A stretch of DNA of 64,000 nt, taken from assembly GCF_005938225.1 (NCBI RefSeq), contig NZ_VCPC01000001.1, positions 682,001 through 746,000 of the forward strand, in the 5' to 3' direction. Shown one piece after another: positions 36,350-43,767 of the stretch. This DNA comes from Arenibacterium halophilum. GTDB taxonomy: Bacteria; Pseudomonadota; Alphaproteobacteria; Rhodobacterales; Rhodobacteraceae. Position 1 is the stretch's first letter. Each line of letters opens with the position of its first letter. Made by a program: the position numbers and the translations under genes. Below the pieces are notes generated by a model. That model saw only the letters and a list, made by a program, of their open reading frames with translations, searched no databases and was not told the DNA's origin.

Positions 36350-37434
36350 GCCTGTCTGTCTCCATTACCCGCCAACAAGGCGATTTCACGCTGGACGCCG
36401 CATTCGATGCGCCCGAGGGCATCACCGCGCTGCTGGGCAAATCCGGTAGCGGCAAAACCTCGATCGTCAACGCCGTGGCCGGGCTGGTGCGCCCCGACAG
36501 AGGGCGCATAACCCTGGACGGAGAGGTCCTGTTCGATAGCGCGCGCGGGATGCATGTGCCCCCGTCACGGCGGCGGCTGGGCTATGTGTTTCAGGACGGA
36601 CGGCTGTTTCCGCACTTCAACGTGCGCCAGAACCTGACCTATGGCCTGCGCTTTGCCCCAAGTGGCGCCACCGGCCCAGACCTTGCCAGTGTGTGCGACA
36701 TGCTGGGCTTGTCGCACCTGACAGACAGGCGCCCCGGCGCCCTCTCCGGTGGCGAAAAACAACGGGTTGCCATCGGGCGGGCGCTGTTGTCGCGTCCCCG
36801 GATGCTTCTGATGGACGAACCGCTTGCTTCGCTGGACTCGGCGCGCAAGGCCGAAATCCTGCCCTATCTCGAACGGCTGCGCGACGACACCGGGCTGCCG
36901 ATCCTGTACGTCAGCCATTCGGTGCCGGAAATCGCGCGGCTGGCCACCACGGTTGTGCTGATTGATGCCGGCAAGGTCACCGGCGCTGGGCCGGCCGAGC
37001 GTATCCTGTCGGACCCTTCCGTTGTACGCCAGATCGGTCTGCGCGAAGCGGGTGCCGTCATTCCGACGCGCGTTCTAGAGCATCACGACGACGGGCTGTC
37101 AGAGCTTGTTTTCTCGGGCGGGCGGTTGCTGCTGCCCCGGATCGACAAGCCGCCCGAGACACCGGTGCGCGTGCGTATCCTGGCGCATGACGTGATCCTG
37201 TCGCTGCACGCGCCGCAGGGCATGTCCGCACTGAATACCCTGCCCGTTACCGTGCTGTCGTTGCGCGAAGGCGACGGGCCGGGGATGATCGCACAGCTGC
37301 AATGCGGGGATGACAGGTTGTTGGCCCGGATCACCCGACGGTCGGCCACGGCCATGGACCTGAGCCCCGGCAAGCCCCTGTTCGCGGTGATAAAATCCGT
37401 GGCGGTGGCCCGGGCCGATGTGGGCGCGGGCTGA
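36346..37434 (+). CDS. modC: Molybdate ABC transporter ATP-binding protein
   Basis: A 362-residue ATPase. Walker A GKSGSGKTS (about 29-37), Q-loop VFQDGRLFPHFNVRQN, signature LSGGEKQRVAIGRALL, Walker B LLMDEPLASLD. A C-terminal MOP/TOBE region (about 235-355) is typical of ModC and may bind molybdate to inhibit transport. ATGA overlap with modB. No modE regulator is in the window and I see no obvious ModE-type palindrome before modA. Confidence 0.95.
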   Translation: MSLSVSITRQQGDFTLDAAFDAPEGITALLGKSGSGKTSIVNAVAGLVRPDRGRITLDGEVLFDSARGMHVPPSRRRLGYVFQDGRLFPHFNVRQNLTYGLRFAPSGATGPDLASVCDMLGLSHLTDRRPGALSGGEKQRVAIGRALLSRPRMLLMDEPLASLDSARKAEILPYLERLRDDTGLPILYVSHSVPEIARLATTVVLIDAGKVTGAGPAERILSDPSVVRQIGLREAGAVIPTRVLEHHDDGLSELVFSGGRLLLPRIDKPPETPVRVRILAHDVILSLHAPQGMSALNTLPVTVLSLREGDGPGMIAQLQCGDDRLLARITRRSATAMDLSPGKPLFAVIKSVAVARADVGAG

Positions 37435-37448
37435 TCGCCAGCGGGGCG

Positions 37449-37709
37449 TCAGGCCATGCCCAGCGCTTCTTTGTACATCTCGAGGATCGCTTCTTCTTCG
37501 GCGATATCGTCTTTGTCGCGCTTGCGCAGCGCGATCACCTTACGCATGACCTTGGTGTCGTAGCCGCGCGCCTTGGCCTCGGCCATCACCTCTTTCTGCT
37601 GCTCGGCAATGTCCTTCTTTTCCGCTTCCAGACGCTCGACCCGCTCGATGAACTGGCGCAATTCGTCCGCCGTCACCCGATAGGTCGAATCTGTGTCCAT
37701 CTCGCTCAT
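37449..37709 (-). CDS. GapR-family (DUF2312) DNA-binding protein
   Basis: An 86-residue, highly charged, helical protein: RVTADELRQFIERVERLEAEKKDI and then EAKARGYDTKVMRKVIALRKRD, the DUF2312 pattern. In Caulobacter this family is GapR, which binds AT-rich overtwisted DNA ahead of the replication fork and helps topoisomerases. Length and residues are normal. It is convergent with modC (14 bases apart). Confidence 0.9.
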   Translation of the reverse strand: MSEMDTDSTYRVTADELRQFIERVERLEAEKKDIAEQQKEVMAEAKARGYDTKVMRKVIALRKRDKDDIAEEEAILEMYKEALGMA

Positions 37710-37875
37710 CCGGTTCGTCTCCTGCTGCTCGCGGCTCAGGGTTTGTGCCTGCGCCTATGCCTGAACATGTCGGATAGCGCCCCGCCGCACGCCGGGCAAG
37801 CCGCGATTTGCACCGCTTGCGCGACGCGGGGCGATCCGTTACGCCGCCTCGACACCTGTAAAAGCGGAGCGGACC

Positions 37876-38094
37876 ATGTTCGAGATCATCATCTGGATTG
37901 GTGCAGCCCTGTCGCTGCTGGGCCTTGGCGGGCTGGTGTGGTGCATCCTGCGGGTGACCCGCGCGAAGCGGGCCGGCCTGTCCGACGAAGAGTTGCGCGC
38001 GGCCGTCAGCGCGGTTTTGCCCATAAACATGGGTGCACTGTTCCTGTCGGTCATCGGGCTGATGTTGGTGGTGGTCGGCGTAATCCTGGGGTGA
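37876..38094 (+). CDS. Small two-helix membrane protein
   Basis: A 72-residue protein with two hydrophobic helices (about 4-27 and 48-71) around a short polar loop RVTRAKRAGLSDEELRAAVSAV. AAAGCGGAG lies upstream of the ATG. Codon use matches the neighbours, so I believe it is real, but I do not recognise a family. Its stop codon lies inside a 12-base-pair hairpin. Confidence 0.65.
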   Translation: MFEIIIWIGAALSLLGLGGLVWCILRVTRAKRAGLSDEELRAAVSAVLPINMGALFLSVIGLMLVVVGVILG

Positions 38095-38104
38095 TTACGC
38101 CGAC
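38074..38104. terminator. 12-base-pair hairpin over the stop codon, between convergent genes
   Basis: Perfect stem GTCGGCGTAATC (38074-38085) and GATTACGCCGAC (38093-38104), loop of 7. The stop codon of the small membrane protein is at 38092-38094. No T-run; probably a shared 3'-end structure for both converging transcripts. Confidence 0.5.
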
Positions 38105-38110
38105 ACCCTG

Positions 38111-38326
38111 TCAGACCGGCATATTGTCGAACCGGTGTTCTATCGCCTCGTCCAGCAGAACCGCGTTCAGGTTTCGCAGGCGCGCCGGGACATGCGCGCC
38201 ATCCCGCGAAAGCCGCTCCAGAACGCGGCTGAGCTGGGGTTGAAGTTCAAGGCGTAGTCGTAGGTTTCCGGCGATGATGCGCGCCTCTAGCTGGCGCGCA
38301 GTCAGCGACAAATCGTGTTCGGTCAT
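38111..38326 (-). CDS. Small hypothetical protein
   Basis: A 71-residue arginine- and leucine-rich helical protein (MTEHDLSLTARQLEARIIAGNLRLRLELQ...). GAGGGGAGG eight bases before the ATG at 38326 supports the start over one 21 bases upstream. No family recognised; the composition would fit a helical coiled or small DNA-associated protein. A 12-base inverted repeat begins 21 bases upstream of its start. Confidence 0.6.
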   Translation of the reverse strand: MTEHDLSLTARQLEARIIAGNLRLRLELQPQLSRVLERLSRDGAHVPARLRNLNAVLLDEAIEHRFDNMPV

Positions 38327-38346
38327 GTCAGCCTCCCCTCTTGGCA

Positions 38347-38408
38347 TGATCCAACTTGCGATTCAGAGTAGCACGACGCCTGAGTGGGATGCGCGACAAG
38401 TTGGATCA
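38347..38408. promoter_or_regulatory. Spaced 12-base inverted repeat upstream of a small gene
   Basis: TGATCCAACTTG (38347-38358) and its exact reverse complement CAAGTTGGATCA (38397-38408) are 38 bases apart, just upstream of the minus-strand gene starting at 38326. The centre-to-centre distance of 50 bases is close to five helical turns, which would place two bound proteins on the same DNA face, or allow a stem-loop in RNA. Function is inferred only from position and symmetry. Confidence 0.5.
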
Positions 38409-38435
38409 CCAGCCAAATTTCGCGCAATCGCCGGT

Positions 38436-38465
38436 AAAACGCCAAGGAATTATGCAACCTTGGCG
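38436..38465 (-). terminator. Minus-strand intrinsic terminator
   Basis: Perfect 8-base stem CGCCAAGG (38440-38447) and CCTTGGCG (38458-38465), 10-base loop, and AAAA at 38436-38439, which reads TTTT after the hairpin on the minus strand. It would stop transcripts coming leftward from the FliM-like gene across the antisense of the 38598-39026 gene. Confidence 0.55.
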
Positions 38466-38597
38466 GGTTTATCCCCAGCATTCTGACAGGCTCGCCATTT
38501 CTGGCTAAGGCATAAAAGCGAATCAAACGCGGCACGGGCGCCCGCGGCTAATGACACCGGCTGGACAGGCTGCGGGCCACGGCGTAATCATCGCCAC

Positions 38598-39026
38598 ATG
38601 GACCCGCGTCAGATAACCCCCCGCTATAGCGTCTCGCCCCAGGTCGAGCCCACGGATATGCCCGCCATTGCAGCGGCCGGATTCACCAAGGTGATCTGCA
38701 ACCGCCCCGATGCCGAGAATCCCCCCGCCCTGCAGGCCGCTGCCATGGCTGAGGCCGCACAGGCGGCCGGGCTGGAATTCGAAGTGCTGGAGCTGACGCA
38801 CCAGACGATGACGCCCGACAATGTTGCCAAGCAGCGCGAGATGATCGACTCGGCGAACGGACCGGTTCTGGCCTATTGCGCGTCGGGCACGCGGTGTTCG
38901 GTCATCTGGGCGCTGGGGCAAGCAGGTGAAATGCCCGTTGACGCGATCTTGTCGACAACGGCAGCGGCGGGCTATCAGTTGGAAAACCTGCGCCCGATGC
39001 TCACTCAGCTTTCTTCTTCGTCCTGA
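38598..39026 (+). CDS. TIGR01244 family DSP-like phosphatase / sulfur transferase
   Basis: A 142-residue protein of the Blh N-terminal type. It has the cysteine phosphatase loop CASGTRC (C-x5-R pattern) near residue 95 and the family opening ITPRYSVSPQVEPTDMPAIAAAGFTKVICNRPDAE. Related domains are fused to persulfide dioxygenase-like MBL proteins in sulfide metabolism, so a sulfur-related role is possible, but this copy stands alone. Its 3' end overlaps the FliM-like gene on the other strand by 22 bases. Confidence 0.85.
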   Translation: MDPRQITPRYSVSPQVEPTDMPAIAAAGFTKVICNRPDAENPPALQAAAMAEAAQAAGLEFEVLELTHQTMTPDNVAKQREMIDSANGPVLAYCASGTRCSVIWALGQAGEMPVDAILSTTAAAGYQLENLRPMLTQLSSSS

Positions 39027-40228
39027 TCTGTCAGGCCGGCGAGCGACGAAATCTCCATCGTCGACATCGCCGGCATTTCGAAATCGTCGCCTGGGTTGTC
39101 GTCGGATATATCGCCGAAGGCCATTGGCAGCGGTGCGGCATCTTCGCCGTCGTCCTCTCCCAGCCCGTCTGGCAGTGACATCGGCAGATCGATATCCGAG
39201 CCACCGGCGTCATCCCAGGCTGCCGGACCATTCACCATCGACCCCGGCATTGGCATCTCGGGCATCTGGCCCATATCCGGGGGCATGTCTTCGGCCCCGG
39301 GCAGGGCCCCGGGGTTGAACCCGGCGGGCGGGCGCGCCCCCTGCCCCATGCCCGGCGTTTCATTCAGCCGAACCGCACGCACGCCGCCCGTCTGCCCCAG
39401 CCGCGCAGTGGCGATCCGATTGCCTGTGATCCCGTAGATCACGGCATGACTAAGCGAGGGGCGCGGTTCCAGCGTGACCAGCGCGCCGGGTTGAAGCCCG
39501 GCCAGATCCTGCAGCGTGCCTTTTACCGTGCCGATCACCACATCCAGTTCGGCCCGGGCCGCGCCAACGGCGGCCTCCATCATGCGCTGGCTCGTGTTTG
39601 CCTTGTCGCCTGCGGGCTTGGGCGGATCGACCTCGGGCAAGGCAATGCACATTTTGCCCTGCCGAACACCTCCGCCAAACTCCAAAGTCAGATCGAAGAT
39701 GCGGAAACGCTCGGCCTCGACGGTCAGCATGACCGAGCGCACATCGGCAGAGCGCGCGCCGAATCGATAGCCGCGCAGGCAGGCCTTGTCGGCAAGGCTT
39801 TCGGCGATATCGGTCGACAGGTTCAAAATCGATTCGGCCAGCGGGGCGATCAGCGCCGCATCGGTCGAGGTATAGGCCCGTTCAGAAGGGTCGCCGGGAA
39901 AGACCGCATTCATCGTCTGTTGTTGGATCAGAGCCATCAACCCGCTGCGATCCAGCGACATCACGCCAGTGCGCCGTTCGGGACCATCCATCAGGATCAG
40001 CAGCGTATCATCGCTCAGGTGATCCGGCAGCGCATCCTGCAACACGCGGGTCTGGGTGATGCCGATCACCGATAACGCCATGGAGAACACGTCACGCCCG
40101 GCGCGCGCCGCACCAAGCCGCAGGGCACGCAGTATCGAACGCCCCCCGCCGCCCTGCGGGCCGTCCCGGCCCGCCGCAAGCTTTCTCAGCTTGGTGGTTA
40201 CAACGCCCTGATCCTTCATCGCCTCCAA
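39005..40228 (-). CDS. FliM/FliN-family (SpoA domain) protein outside a flagellar cluster
   Basis: A 407-residue protein. The central part (about 60-200) resembles the FliM middle domain, and residues about 225-295 (ELDVVIGTVKGTLQDLAGLQPGALVTLE, then GNRIATARLGQTGGVRAVRL) are a clear SpoA/FliM-FliN C-terminal domain. The typical FliM N-terminal CheY-binding peptide (EIDALL-like) is absent; instead the protein starts with a basic Gly-rich segment. The last 110 residues are a Met/Pro/Asp-rich acidic tail. No other flagellar gene is nearby. It follows the transporter-kinase gene by 60 bases on the same strand and may be co-transcribed. Confidence 0.78.
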   Translation of the reverse strand: MEAMKDQGVVTTKLRKLAAGRDGPQGGGGRSILRALRLGAARAGRDVFSMALSVIGITQTRVLQDALPDHLSDDTLLILMDGPERRTGVMSLDRSGLMALIQQQTMNAVFPGDPSERAYTSTDAALIAPLAESILNLSTDIAESLADKACLRGYRFGARSADVRSVMLTVEAERFRIFDLTLEFGGGVRQGKMCIALPEVDPPKPAGDKANTSQRMMEAAVGAARAELDVVIGTVKGTLQDLAGLQPGALVTLEPRPSLSHAVIYGITGNRIATARLGQTGGVRAVRLNETPGMGQGARPPAGFNPGALPGAEDMPPDMGQMPEMPMPGSMVNGPAAWDDAGGSDIDLPMSLPDGLGEDDGEDAAPLPMAFGDISDDNPGDDFEMPAMSTMEISSLAGLTDQDEEES

Positions 40229-40288
40229 CCGGCCCCAATCACCCGTTCATGCGATCTCCGGTCTAGGGCGGGTTGGTTACGATTGGCT

Positions 40289-42979
40289 TTACGCTTGCTG
40301 CAATAGTGCCTCTGTGGTGGCCCGAACCGGCAATGTGACGCGAAACACCGCGCCCGGCCTGCCCGAAAGATAGGCGATGTCACCGCCAAGCCGCTCCATG
40401 ATCTCACGGCAGATGGCCAGCCCCAGCCCTGCCCCACCAGCCTTTTCCGAGCTGACCCGGGCAAATTTTTCAAACACCATCGCCTGCGCGCCCTCGGGAA
40501 TGCCGCCGCCGTTGTCGTGGAACTCTACATGCAACCCGTCCGGCGCATGCTCGATCTTGATCCGCAATTCGGGATCGGCAGCATCGCAATATTTCTGGGC
40601 GTTCGCGATCAGATTGATGAATACCTGCGCCAGCCGATCGATATCGGAATTCAGCATCACCCGTTCGCCTGCAGCGTCGCGGTGCACGCGAAGCGGGTGA
40701 TCGTACCCCGCCAGGGCCGAGGCGAGCGCATGATCCAGCACCTCGTCCAGCCGAGCCAGACGGCTGTTCAGATGCACTTGCCCGCTTTCCAGCACGCTGA
40801 GATCCAGCAAATCGTCCAGAAGCCGCGTCAGGCGCAGCGCTTCGTCGTGGATGATGGTCGCATAGCGGCGTTTTTCGTCTGGGTTCAGATCGGCGGTGTC
40901 GCGCAGGATTTCCGAAAAGGCCCGGATCGAGGTCATCGGCGTGCGCAATTCGTGGCTGACCTGGCTTAGGAAGCCGTCCTTTTGCAGTGAAATCTGGGTC
41001 AGCTTTTCATTCGCCTCGCGCAGTTTGCCTGCTGTGCGGGTCAGCTCGGCCGATTGCGCCTCGAGGCGGCTGGAATATTCCAGCATCTGCGCTGATTCGT
41101 CGGCCACAGCCATCAGATCCTGCACCGAGACCGCGCTGCCGCCGACGATCTGGCCGATCATCGCATGGGCCGTCGCCGCGCCGACCGAGCCGGCCAGCTT
41201 GCGTTCCAGCCGTTCAAGGAAGCGCGGCGTGGGATCTGGCAGATGCCCGTGCCCGCCCTGTAACGCCGCCTCGGCCTGAAACAGCGCGCGGGCGTCCGCC
41301 GCACCAAGGATACGCTGGGTCATCACCATCAGGTCTTCGCTTTGCGCGACCGAGCCGGTCCAGCCGCGCGGGCCCGCGGAATGGTCGAACACATTGACGA
41401 ACTGCGCCCCCTGCAACCGTTCGACCGGGCCCGGGAAAGTCACCAGCGACACCGCGACAAAGGCCAGCGTGTTCAGCGACAGGCTCCACAATCCGGAATG
41501 CACGATCGGGTCCAGCCCATCGATGTTGAACAGCGCATAGGGCCGCAGCCACGACAGGCCAAAGGGGCCTTGCGACATGAGCTGCTCGCTCATCAGGCTG
41601 CCGCCGATGCCCGGCAACAGCAGCGCATAGAGCCAGACCGCAAAGCCAACGCTCAGCCCTGCCAGCGCGCCCATCCGCGTCGATCCGCGCCAGAACAGCC
41701 CGCCCAGCAGCACCGGCAGGATCTGCGCAATCCCGACAAAGGCGATCAGGCCGATGGCCGCCAGCGCGGCCCCCCCGCCCGAAAGCCGGAAATAGATCAC
41801 CCCCAGCAGCATGATGCCGCCTATCGACACCCGCCGTGCAAGCAGCACGACCTGCCGCACGTCGCCCGATTGCGAGGCGCCGTCGACCCGCAGCGACAGC
41901 CAGATCGGCATCACGATATGGTTCGACACCATCGTCGAGAGCGCCATCGCCGCGACGATCACCATGGAGGTCGCCGAGGAAAACCCGCCCAGGAACGACA
42001 GCATCGCCAGCCCCTCGCGCCCTTGACTAAGAGGCAGGGACAAGACGAACAGGTCGGGGTTCGACCCGGGCGGCAACAGATCAAGCCCGACGACGGCAAT
42101 GGGCACGACAAAGAGGCTCATCAGCAGCAGGTACAGTGGAAAGGCCCAGGCGGCGGTGCGCAGATGGCGTTCGTCATCGTTTTCCACGATCATCACCTGG
42201 AACATACGCGGCAGGCACACGAAAGCCGCCGCCGCGAGGAAGGTGATCATCGCCCAGCGTTCGGCATCTACCCGCCATTGCCCGATGTCCGAGGCATCGA
42301 TCCGTGCCAGCGTATCCGACACGCCCCCCGCCACGCCCCAGACCACGAAGATGCCAACCGCCAGCAGCGCGACCAGCTTCACCACCGCCTCAAGCGCGAT
42401 GGCAGTGACAACTCCATGGTGGCGCTCATTGGCGTCCAGGTTGCGGGTGCCGAAGAGGATGGCGAAGACCGCAAGCCCTGCGGCCACCCAGAACACGCTG
42501 GATTCCTGCCAGGGCGCTGCCAGCGGATCGGCGGCGGCGAAGATCGCGAAGGACAGGGTGATCGACTGTAATTGCAACGAGATATAGGGCGTCACCGCGA
42601 TCACGGCCAGCACGGTCACGCCGATTGCCAGCGTGTTCGACTTGCCATAGCGCGACGAAATCAGGTCGGCGATCGAGGTGACACGCTGGCTGCGCCCGAT
42701 GCGCACCAGCTTGCGCAACCCCCACCACCAACCCACCATCACCAGCGTCGGCCCCAGGTAGATCGTGACGAACTCCAGCCCCGAGCGCGCGGCGTAGCCA
42801 ACCGCGCCATAGAACGTCCAAGCGGTGCAATAAATCGACAGCGACAGCGTGTAGATCAGGGGTGAGCGCAGCCATGTGCTGCGCCCTCGCGCCGCCGCCC
42901 TGTCCGCCGCGAAGGCGACAATGAACAGCAGCGCCACATAGCCGATGCAGACCAGCACAAGCAGGTTGAGCGAGGCCAT
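40289..42979 (-). CDS. SLC5-type sodium/solute symporter fused to histidine kinase
   Basis: An 896-residue fusion. Residues about 1-530 are a sodium:solute symporter-like membrane domain with about 13 helices (YTLSLSIYCTAWTFYGAVGYAARSGLEF, SSRYGKSNTLAIGVTVLAVIAVTPYISLQLQ). Then comes a STAC-like linker and coiled coil (about 590-660), HisKA with the phospho-site SHELRTPMTSIRAF, and HATPase (NLIANAQKYCDAA, DNGGGIPEGA, GGAGLGLAICREIMERLGG). This is the CbrA/CrbS architecture, where a transporter module senses or imports the ligand. No attached receiver domain; a receiver is encoded upstream. The ATG at 42979 overlaps the upstream stop. Confidence 0.93.
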   Translation of the reverse strand: MASLNLLVLVCIGYVALLFIVAFAADRAAARGRSTWLRSPLIYTLSLSIYCTAWTFYGAVGYAARSGLEFVTIYLGPTLVMVGWWWGLRKLVRIGRSQRVTSIADLISSRYGKSNTLAIGVTVLAVIAVTPYISLQLQSITLSFAIFAAADPLAAPWQESSVFWVAAGLAVFAILFGTRNLDANERHHGVVTAIALEAVVKLVALLAVGIFVVWGVAGGVSDTLARIDASDIGQWRVDAERWAMITFLAAAAFVCLPRMFQVMIVENDDERHLRTAAWAFPLYLLLMSLFVVPIAVVGLDLLPPGSNPDLFVLSLPLSQGREGLAMLSFLGGFSSATSMVIVAAMALSTMVSNHIVMPIWLSLRVDGASQSGDVRQVVLLARRVSIGGIMLLGVIYFRLSGGGAALAAIGLIAFVGIAQILPVLLGGLFWRGSTRMGALAGLSVGFAVWLYALLLPGIGGSLMSEQLMSQGPFGLSWLRPYALFNIDGLDPIVHSGLWSLSLNTLAFVAVSLVTFPGPVERLQGAQFVNVFDHSAGPRGWTGSVAQSEDLMVMTQRILGAADARALFQAEAALQGGHGHLPDPTPRFLERLERKLAGSVGAATAHAMIGQIVGGSAVSVQDLMAVADESAQMLEYSSRLEAQSAELTRTAGKLREANEKLTQISLQKDGFLSQVSHELRTPMTSIRAFSEILRDTADLNPDEKRRYATIIHDEALRLTRLLDDLLDLSVLESGQVHLNSRLARLDEVLDHALASALAGYDHPLRVHRDAAGERVMLNSDIDRLAQVFINLIANAQKYCDAADPELRIKIEHAPDGLHVEFHDNGGGIPEGAQAMVFEKFARVSSEKAGGAGLGLAICREIMERLGGDIAYLSGRPGAVFRVTLPVRATTEALLQQA

Positions 42980-43287
42980 CAGCCTGCGTCCGGCGTGTCG
43001 TCCTGCGCGCCGGCATCCAGCCAGTCGGGCGCGGCGCGGCCAAGACAGAGGGCCAGTCCAATCAACACAAGCCAGGTTCCGAAGATGTAGATCACCGCGT
43101 TCGAGGTGCGCACCGGCTCGGCGGAGGTAGTGTCGGCATCGGGCCACAGCACCGGAAGCAGGAACAGCGCCGCACCCAACACCGGCAGCACTCGCGCGGC
43201 ATCCATCAGGCGACGGCGGCGATAGCTGTCACGTTCCAGAAACAGCGCCTTGCGCTGCATCGGCCCGGGTGCACCCGTGTCGTTCAC
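42979..43287 (-). CDS. Small membrane protein between receiver and transporter-kinase
   Basis: A 102-residue protein with two hydrophobic helices (about 31-48 and 64-83), an arginine-rich cytoplasmic N-terminus (RDSYRRRRLMDAARVLP) and an acidic tail. It overlaps its neighbours by 4 bases upstream and 1 base downstream, so it is made together with them. Small two-helix partners are known beside SLC5-type transporters (DUF485 or DUF4212 with ActP-like proteins); a similar helper role is inferred, though I do not recognise either family here. Confidence 0.8.
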   Translation of the reverse strand: MNDTGAPGPMQRKALFLERDSYRRRRLMDAARVLPVLGAALFLLPVLWPDADTTSAEPVRTSNAVIYIFGTWLVLIGLALCLGRAAPDWLDAGAQDDTPDAG

Positions 43288-43661
43288 CGCGAGGCCTGCG
43301 CAACCAGATCGCGCACCGCCGTCAGAACCTCGGCATTGGAAAACGGTTTCGTCATGAAGCGGCTGACCCCGGCCTTTTCCGCCATCTCGCGGTCGCGCGA
43401 CTGGCCGCGCGCGGTCAGCATCAGAACCGGCAGATTGGCGAATTCGGCGATCTCGCGCAGTTCGCGCAGGATGTCCATGCCGCTTTTCCCCGGAAGCATC
43501 ATGTCCAGCACCACCAGATCGGGCTGCGCGGCGCGCGCCACATCCACCGCGTCGGTGCCATCGGAATGCGTATCCACTGTCCAGCCATCGCGCACCAGCA
43601 GGAACCGCATTGCTTCAATGATATTCGGCTCATCCTCGATCAGCAGGACGTGTCGACCCAT
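43284..43661 (-). CDS. Stand-alone response-regulator receiver domain protein
   Basis: A 125-residue CheY-like receiver: acidic pocket E9-D10-E11, phospho-acceptor D53 in VVLDMMLPG, T83 region MLTARG and K-P in MTKPFSN. No output domain follows, so it must act by protein contact or phosphotransfer. First gene of a three-gene overlapping operon ending in the transporter-kinase, presumably its phosphate donor. The FliM-like protein further downstream is a conceivable contact partner. Confidence 0.93.
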   Translation of the reverse strand: MGRHVLLIEDEPNIIEAMRFLLVRDGWTVDTHSDGTDAVDVARAAQPDLVVLDMMLPGKSGMDILRELREIAEFANLPVLMLTARGQSRDREMAEKAGVSRFMTKPFSNAEVLTAVRDLVAQASR

Positions 43662-43767
43662 GTTTCGCCTCCTCCCCCAGAAGCGCGGCGGCCCCTCCTC
43701 AGGTAGCGCGCCGTCGTGTCATCTTTTGCAAGACTTTGGCAACCTTAGCCAATCGGTTTTGGAAAAG

